27,550 bases of DNA from Rhodospirillaceae bacterium. GTDB lineage: Bacteria; Pseudomonadota; Alphaproteobacteria; MPNO01; UBA2964. The notes beneath the pieces are model-generated. The model was not told the origin of the DNA, made no database searches, and saw nothing but the letters and a program-made list of their open reading frames with translations. Below, in pieces: positions 22,885 through 27,550 of this stretch; positions within the stretch are counted from its first letter, which is position 1, and every line of letters begins with the position of its first letter. Location: assembly GCA_018660305.1 (NCBI GenBank), contig JABJKO010000334.1:1-27550 (forward strand). The letters are read 5' to 3'. The position numbers and the translations under genes are program-made.

Positions 22885-23440
22885 GCATCGCGGCCGGCCC
22901 CTCGCCGCACCACCGGGACAGCAATTGCGCCCCACCTCGGACCGTGTCCGCGAGGCTGTGTTCAACGCGCTGTGTCATGGCAATGCCCGCATCGGTGATG
23001 GCGATGCGGTGCGGGACGCAAGGGTGATGGATGGATTCGCGGGCACCGGCGCGCTGGGGCTCGAAGCGGCGTCGCGCGGCGCGGCCCATGTTACGCTGAT
23101 GGATATGGACGCGACCGCACTGACATTCTGCCGGCAGAACGTCACCACCCTGGGTGAACAGGCGCACGTCACCATCCTCAGCGGCGATTGCCTCAACCCG
23201 GTAAAGGCCGCCGCGCCCTGCAGCCTGATCTTCCTCGACCCTCCCTATAATTCCGGCACGGCCGCCGAGGCCCTCACGGCTCTTGCCGGTGCCGGCTGGA
23301 TTTCCGATGGCGCGCTCTGCGTCATTGAACTGGCCGCGAAGGAACCCTTTGAGGCGCCCGATGGTGCAACCATCCTGGACGAACGCCGCTATGGCGCGGC
23401 ACGGGTGGTTTACGCGCGGTGGTTCACCGAAAACGTCTGA
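22865..23440 (+). CDS. rsmD: 16S rRNA (guanine(966)-N(2))-methyltransferase
   Basis: Methylates guanine 966 of 16S rRNA with S-adenosylmethionine on the assembled small subunit. It opens [13 protein letters not shown] and [14 protein letters not shown], which are hallmarks of RsmD. The SAM site is [18 protein letters not shown] and the catalytic motif is Asp125-Pro-Pro-Tyr128 (LIFLDPPYN). The length is 191 residues, as usual. The start codon is GTG at 22865, inside the 3' end of the pseudouridine synthase gene, with a weak site (AGGAAA) upstream. Pairing with the rluB-like gene is a standard housekeeping arrangement in this class of bacteria. Confidence 0.95.
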   Translation: MRIVAGKHRGRPLAAPPGQQLRPTSDRVREAVFNALCHGNARIGDGDAVRDARVMDGFAGTGALGLEAASRGAAHVTLMDMDATALTFCRQNVTTLGEQAHVTILSGDCLNPVKAAAPCSLIFLDPPYNSGTAAEALTALAGAGWISDGALCVIELAAKEPFEAPDGATILDERRYGAARVVYARWFTENV

Positions 23441-23443
23441 AGA

Positions 23444-24154
23444 TTATTCCGCCGCCGCGGCTGATGCCGCGCCATCGAGAAGCGCCACGATTTCCTCGGT
23501 GGAAAACACGTCGGCGAAGCGGTTGAAGAGCGCGTTGAGCGACGCGTTATGTGCCTCGTCCGAACTGGTGGCGTTGGCGTCTGACACCATGAGGGTCCGG
23601 TAATTCAGCATGAAGGCATCACGCGCGGTGGATTCGCAGCACACGTTGGTTGCCGTGCCGGTGATGATCAGCGTGTCCGTGCCGGATTTCTGAAGCCGCT
23701 CGCCGAGATCCGACGAGCCCTGTATGAGCGCGCTGAAACGGCGCTTGATGGTGATCTCGTCCTCGGGCCGGATATCCAGCTCGTGCCACAGCTCGGCACC
23801 TTCGTTGCCATCGGTAAGTGCCGCCAGCATGTCCTCCATCTGGCCGCGATCGAGAAAATTCATATAGGCCGACCAGGTGTTTGGCGCATCGTCGCCATAG
23901 ATGGCCCGCACCCAATAGACCTTCCCGCCGGCGCGGCGGGTGGCCTCGGCGAGGCGGTTGATGTTGGGCACGATGGGCGCGCAGTAAGGCGAATAGGCGG
24001 GCATACCCTCCTTGACCCAGACATTCTGCATATCGATGACCACCAGCGCCGTATGGGCCGGATCGATGCGGTCATAAGCGTGCAGTCTGCCGCCACGCCG
24101 TCTCGTCACGCGGGCGACGATTTCGGGCGACAGCTCTGATTTATGCATGGGCAT
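23444..24154 (-). CDS. Isochorismatase-like cysteine hydrolase
   Basis: A cytosolic hydrolase of the isochorismatase/N-carbamoylsarcosine amidase/nicotinamidase group, 236 residues. The triad is Asp41 in ALVVIDMQNVW, Lys137 in ITIKRRFSAL and Cys172 in TATNVCCESTARDA, with the cis-peptide motif GTATN just before. The frame is open to 24217, but ATG 24154 has AAGG at 7-base spacing and starts the conserved part. Members cleave ureido or amide bonds; N-carbamoylsarcosine-amidase-like is the closest feel, but this is not firm. It converges on rsmD with 3 bases between stops and stands alone upstream of a terminator for the neighbouring VWA unit. Confidence 0.9.
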   Translation of the reverse strand: MPMHKSELSPEIVARVTRRRGGRLHAYDRIDPAHTALVVIDMQNVWVKEGMPAYSPYCAPIVPNINRLAEATRRAGGKVYWVRAIYGDDAPNTWSAYMNFLDRGQMEDMLAALTDGNEGAELWHELDIRPEDEITIKRRFSALIQGSSDLGERLQKSGTDTLIITGTATNVCCESTARDAFMLNYRTLMVSDANATSSDEAHNASLNALFNRFADVFSTEEIVALLDGAASAAAAE

Positions 24155-24234
24155 GGCGGTGCCTTTCCTTGCTTTATGCCAGTACGGCAAGGCTACCCTT
24201 CTCGCAATCATCCCCACAAGGGGAATGGAGCGCC

Positions 24235-24262
24235 AAAAAAAACGCCGTCCAAAGGACGGCGC
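24235..24262 (-). terminator. Intrinsic terminator of the VWA/membrane-protein unit
   Basis: On the minus strand an 8-bp stem CGCCGTCC/GGACGGCG (24243-24250 with 24254-24261) closes a 3-base loop and is followed by eight T. It lies 27 bases after the VWA gene stop. Confidence 0.93.
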
Positions 24263-24288
24263 TAGGAGAATTCCGATGACCGGTTCGG

Positions 24289-24939
24289 TCAGCCGTGGAT
24301 AATGCGGTTCAGCCGGTCGAGGTCGTTGATCACCCGCCAGGCGCCGCCGCTGCGGACGACACGCTCCTGCCAGGCAGCCAGCCGCTTCATATATTCGCGC
24401 GGGTCCACGTTGTCCGACCGCAGCTTGGTCACGTTGAGGGCCACGATCTCGACCCGGTCCAGCGCCAGCGGGAAGTTGCGGATATAACCCTTCTTGAGAT
24501 CCTCCTTGAGATCGGAGAACACCAGGATGACCTTCGAGCCCGGATCCTTTTCGTTCAGGTACTCGGACGCCTGAAGGATACCGCCGGTAATATCCGTATA
24601 GGCGGCGGGCCGGACCTTCTTGACGAAGCGCTTGATCTTTTTAACGAAATCCCGCTTCTGCTGGTTGGCGACGCTGGGCCGTTCGTCGAAGGTTATCTTG
24701 GCAACGATATCCTTTTCGCTGAAGCTGCCCGTATCGATCCGCGCCACCGCGAAGGAATCACCCGGGTTCAACCTGGCGAGCACGGCACTGATGATCTGCT
24801 GCGCCTTCTTGAGCTCCTGGGTATAGGTCCCGGACGTATCTATCAGCATGTAGACGCCGCGGTTTTTCGGTCCCGGCTCGCCGCACGCGGTCAGAGCCAG
24901 CAGGACAACCAGTGCCGCTAATGTGAGACGATATTTCAT
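24289..24939 (-). CDS. VWA-domain lipoprotein
   Basis: A 216-residue lipoprotein. The signal peptide ends in lipobox LTAC with Cys19; the next residue is Gly, so outer-membrane sorting is expected by the Lol rule known from E. coli. The von Willebrand A domain starts at once: VYMLIDTSGTYT gives the metal-site motif Asp34-x-Ser36-x-Thr38 (Thr in place of the last Ser), AYTDITGGI supplies the second loop and VILVFSDLKED the third. The MIDAS is therefore probably able to bind a divalent ion. The ATG overlaps the stop of the membrane-protein gene (ATGA), with GAGG 7 bases upstream, so the two products are made together. The function is unknown; VWA domains usually mediate protein-protein contact. 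Confidence 0.88.
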   Translation of the reverse strand: MKYRLTLAALVVLLALTACGEPGPKNRGVYMLIDTSGTYTQELKKAQQIISAVLARLNPGDSFAVARIDTGSFSEKDIVAKITFDERPSVANQQKRDFVKKIKRFVKKVRPAAYTDITGGILQASEYLNEKDPGSKVILVFSDLKEDLKKGYIRNFPLALDRVEIVALNVTKLRSDNVDPREYMKRLAAWQERVVRSGGAWRVINDLDRLNRIIHG

Positions 24940-26420
24940 GACGCCACCTCATTCACTGTGCGCGTATCGGCCGGGTCCTGGCGCAGGAGCGGCGCGCCAT
25001 CGGATCTGGCGGATCTGGCGGATCTGGCGAATTTGACGGATTTGACCTGCGCTTCCAGCCACAGCGGCCCGAAGATGGCAATGTCGTAAACATCCACCAA
25101 AAGCCGGCCGGTGAACTCGAAGGCCCGGCTCAACACCCGGCAGAACGCCGCCATGGCCCGCAACAGCGCGGCCAGGGCCACGCCGATCACCGTGCGCGAC
25201 GATTCGATAAAGCTCTCCAGCGGTATGGCAACGAACACCAGCGCAAAGGGCAGCACGAAACCCATCACCATCTGGGCGGTGGTGGTGATCCACATATAGG
25301 AATTAGTGGCAGCCGCCGCCGCGCCGCCGCGCAGAACCGCGGAGGTGGCAAGCTCGTCCTCGAGCAGAAGCTCACGCATATAGGCAAGACCCGACTCGAC
25401 GCAGGCGAAGAAGAACAGAATCGACAGCGTCACATAGATCATGCGCTGGCGGGTCTTGTCCGGCAGGGCGCCGATCATCGGAAACAGCCGCGTGATACGG
25501 AACGATTCCATCAGGAACAGTCCCATGGCGGTCTCCAGCAGGATAATGACCAGGGCGGCGATCTCGGCGATCTTGAGATCTCCGACAAAGCTGTTGGCGC
25601 CGACCGCCTCGGCCATGGGCCGCGCGATGAGCTGGAAGTTGATAAAGGCACCGCCGATGGCAATGGCCAGGACCAGACCGGAGACGAAGAACTGGCTGAG
25701 AGACGACGCGGTCAATGTCCGCTCCGCCTGCTCCGACTTGCGGACGATATTCTCGTATTCGTCCATTTTATGATCGATGGTCTGCGACCGCTCGATCATG
25801 GTCGTCACATTCTTCTTCATCTGTGCGGCAAGCTGGCCCAGGGAACGCCATTCGGGCGCCATCTTCTTGAGATGCGCGTGACGCTCCTGAGTGGCGGACC
25901 TGTAGGCGTTGATCGCCTGCTCCTGCATTTTTACCAGGGAGGTATGGATTTGCTCGAGGATTCCCGAGACGATGGGATCGCTCTTACCGGGAACCTCGGC
26001 GATGGCTTGAACGACACCGGCCCACCCTGGCGGGGCGGGCGGTACTTCCATGCTCTGCTTATGGTCCTCTTCAATCTTGGTGAGCGACTCGTTCATCAGA
26101 CGGTCGATCGCCGTGCATTGCGCAATTTCCCGCTGCACGTTCACCTCGACGCGCTCGAACTCCCGTTCGATGCCCCGCTGGGACGCCTCGCGCCCAACCG
26201 CCAGCAACACATCGCGGTTGCGCTCGGCCAGCCGCTTCTCCGCCCCGAGAATGGAGCCGGAGGCCAGCTGCATCGCCTCGTTCAGCACCCGGCACAAGGT
26301 GACGATCGCGCGATGGGCGGGGGCACGGGTTAAATAAAGCACGACCGACAGGAGCAAAAACCAAACCAGCCCTGTCAGGAGCGTGTCGGAAAACATCGGC
26401 AATGAATCGGCAAGAGACAT
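24936..26420 (-). CDS. Membrane protein with large coiled-coil domain, unknown function
   Basis: Not recognised. The frame is open to 26438, but ATG 26420 has GGGAG 6 bases before it and gives 494 residues. A first membrane helix lies at about residues 13-30. A long, charged, helix-rich region (35-240; heptad-like, e.g. EKRLAERNRDVLLAVGREAS) follows. Membrane helices then lie near 243-263, 285-305, 327-347 and 382-402, with another hydrophobic amphipathic stretch at 411-430. The C-terminus carries a short repeat-coded ARSARSARS segment. It is translationally coupled to the VWA lipoprotein, suggesting a complex that spans the inner membrane and periplasm. Its layout loosely recalls a sensor or motor-stator subunit, but no signature supports naming one. 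Confidence 0.85.
   Translation of the reverse strand: MSLADSLPMFSDTLLTGLVWFLLLSVVLYLTRAPAHRAIVTLCRVLNEAMQLASGSILGAEKRLAERNRDVLLAVGREASQRGIEREFERVEVNVQREIAQCTAIDRLMNESLTKIEEDHKQSMEVPPAPPGWAGVVQAIAEVPGKSDPIVSGILEQIHTSLVKMQEQAINAYRSATQERHAHLKKMAPEWRSLGQLAAQMKKNVTTMIERSQTIDHKMDEYENIVRKSEQAERTLTASSLSQFFVSGLVLAIAIGGAFINFQLIARPMAEAVGANSFVGDLKIAEIAALVIILLETAMGLFLMESFRITRLFPMIGALPDKTRQRMIYVTLSILFFFACVESGLAYMRELLLEDELATSAVLRGGAAAAATNSYMWITTTAQMVMGFVLPFALVFVAIPLESFIESSRTVIGVALAALLRAMAAFCRVLSRAFEFTGRLLVDVYDIAIFGPLWLEAQVKSVKFARSARSARSDGAPLLRQDPADTRTVNEVAS
25002..25046. repeat. Five-unit 9-bp tandem repeat inside the membrane-protein gene
   Basis: Three exact copies of GGATCTGGC followed by two diverged copies (GAATTTGAC, GGATTTGAC). 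Read on the minus strand they code a Ser-Val-Lys/Ala-Arg-Ser type repeat. Because the unit is 9 bases, copy-number change would keep the frame. Confidence 0.85.
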
Positions 26421-26438
26421 GGCGCTCTCCCTGCGCAC

Positions 26439-26653
26439 GGCAATACAAGCCGCGCCTTGTAAATGTTCGAAACAGGGGAGAATTTATAGGATCAGGTTCG
26501 GAATAGTATTAATCCGATAGGACTAAAATGAGACATAAAAATGATGGGTATTATCCGAAGTGATTAAATAACAAATTGTATCGTTATTTATTATTCAGAA
26601 GTTTTATCATATAAATTTCTAATATATTTGGAATTTTCCGTAAAATTATTCCG
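26439..26653. other. Very AT-rich spacer between mutL and the membrane-protein unit
   Basis: Bases 26521-26640 are only about 23% G+C by count, against a GC-rich surround. No convincing gene is present. It holds an 8-bp inverted repeat TAAATAAC/GTTATTTA (26565-26572 and 26583-26590) and a possible minus-strand -10 TATAAA (26483-26488) for the membrane-protein gene, without a good -35. It may be promoter or UP-element DNA, a remnant of transferred DNA, or a nucleoid-protein binding site. Confidence 0.6.
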
Positions 26654-27550
26654 TCACCGCCGGCCGAACAGGCGCTCGATATCGGCGAGCTTAAGCTCCA
26701 CATAGGTCGGCCGGCCGTGATTGCACTGGCCGGAATGGGGTGTTGCCTCCATCTGGCGCAAAAGGGCGTCCATCTCCTGGGGCGACAATCTGCGTCCCGC
26801 CCGGACGCTGCCATGACAGGCCATGGTGCCGCTCACCGCCTCGAGCTTTTCCTTCAGGCTCAGCCCCTCGCCAAGCTCGGCAATATCGTCGGCAAGATCG
26901 CGGATCAGGCCCTTCACATCCACCTTGCCCAGCATGGCCGGTACTTCGCGGACCACGATAGCGCCCGCCCCGAAGCTCTCGATCACCAGACCCAGCTCGG
27001 CCAGCTGATCGGCCCGGGCGACGAGGCTCTCGCAGAGCCCCTCCTCCATCTCCACCACCTCGGGCAACAGAAGCCCCTGCCGCTTGATCCCGTCCTTGGC
27101 GAGGGCGTCTTTCATCTGCTCATGGACCAGCCGTTCGTGAGCCGCATGCTGATCCACAATAACGATGCCATCATTGGTCTGGGCCACGATATAGGTCTCA
27201 TGAAGCTGCGCCCGGGCGGCGCCCAGGGGATAGGCGGTTTGCGCCTCCGCCTGGCTCTCCGCTGCCGCATCGGCAAACCCGACTACATTGGCGCTGGGCG
27301 CATCAAGACCCGGCATGGGCGCATAATAATCGGCCAGCGCGGCGGCCGAACCGTGTGACGGCGGCGCCGACGCCGGGGGATAGGATCTCTGCATTCCCTG
27401 CGCCCCTGAACCGGAAAAGGCGCCGGAACCGGGCCGGAAAGCACCCAGCGTCTGGCCGGCGACGGTGGTCGACGCCCGGTGTCCGGCATCGGCCAGAGCA
27501 TGACGCAAGGCACCCACCATCAGCCCACGGACGATCCCGGCATCGCGGAA
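26654..27550 (-). CDS. mutL: DNA mismatch repair protein MutL, C-terminal part; N-terminus beyond window edge
   Basis: MutL links mismatch recognition by MutS to strand incision. The frame is open through the right edge of the window, so the N-terminal GHKL ATPase domain lies outside. Visible here are a variable Pro/Ala/Gly-rich linker (about the first 120 codons) and the C-terminal dimerisation domain from [20 protein letters not shown]. The endonuclease metal motif [12 protein letters not shown] (DQHA-x2-E-x4-E) is complete, as are [10 protein letters not shown] and the zinc-site segment CNHGRPT near the end. This indicates a nicking MutL, as expected where MutH is absent. The stop is followed by the AT-rich spacer. 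Confidence 0.96.
   Translation of the reverse strand, partial: FRDAGIVRGLMVGALRHALADAGHRASTTVAGQTLGAFRPGSGAFSGSGAQGMQRSYPPASAPPSHGSAAALADYYAPMPGLDAPSANVVGFADAAAESQAEAQTAYPLGAARAQLHETYIVAQTNDGIVIVDQHAAHERLVHEQMKDALAKDGIKRQGLLLPEVVEMEEGLCESLVARADQLAELGLVIESFGAGAIVVREVPAMLGKVDVKGLIRDLADDIAELGEGLSLKEKLEAVSGTMACHGSVRAGRRLSPQEMDALLRQMEATPHSGQCNHGRPTYVELKLADIERLFGRR

Noticed and set aside
21274..22965. 563-codon minus-strand frame spanning the C26 and rluB-like genes
   Set aside because: It crosses two genes with clear motifs and their junction; it has no ribosome site and no domain.
24936..26420. Membrane protein considered as the MotA-like component of a Zorya-type defence system
   Set aside because: Its helix layout does not match MotA/ZorA, there is no OmpA-type partner, and no helicase or nuclease gene lies nearby.

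Overview
The window looks like a GC-rich alphaproteobacterial chromosome segment, probably Rhodospirillales-like. The evidence is the alphaproteobacterial-style porin, the TAXI-type TRAP and Bug-type binding proteins, TPR-glycosyltransferases beginning NRKERR, and the neighbourhood of tadA, an RsuA/RluB-type pseudouridine synthase, rsmD and mutL. I see no tRNA, rRNA, IS element, prophage or CRISPR array. The two edge genes, purD (left) and mutL (right), are cut by the window ends.

Layout. 1-2517: the end of purD converges on a porin gene across a hairpin. 2563-3174: a long spacer with several dyad elements and a good sigma70-type promoter for a hotdog thioesterase (3175-3639). 3645-13186: a two-armed catabolic island. 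The leftward arm runs PhyH dioxygenase, alpha/beta hydrolase, TAXI binding protein, fused TRAP permease. The rightward arm runs amidase, UbiD-type decarboxylase, second UbiD-type decarboxylase, ending in a strong bidirectional terminator. The arms diverge from one 184-bp region (8356-8539) that holds a 16-bp sequence repeated exactly twice, 53 bp apart, which looks like a shared operator. 13254-14367: a secreted protein of unknown function and tadA. 14488-19197: two TPR-glycosyltransferase-like proteins flanking a GT8-like glycosyltransferase. 19209-21981: a maleate-isomerase/Asp-Glu-racemase superfamily protein lacking the usual catalytic cysteines, an orphan Bug/TctC binding protein, and a C26 amidotransferase-like hydrolase with an apparently leaderless promoter. 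21985-23440: rluB-like gene and rsmD. 23444-26420: an isochorismatase-like hydrolase, then a two-gene unit of a coiled-coil membrane protein and a VWA lipoprotein. 26421-26653: a strikingly AT-rich spacer. 26654-27550: the C-terminal part of mutL.

How the genes may work together (inference): the TAXI/TRAP system imports an organic acid. PhyH, the hydrolase and the amidase open or trim it, and the two UbiD-like enzymes decarboxylate (or carboxylate) an unsaturated or aromatic intermediate. No UbiX, CoA ligase or regulator gene is visible in the window, so prFMN and control must come from elsewhere. The best candidates for undescribed biology are this divergent island with its paired operator, the VWA-lipoprotein/membrane-protein pair, the cysteine-less racemase-fold protein and the TPR-GT/GT8/TPR-GT cassette. 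All functions here come from reading motifs by eye; no database search was run.
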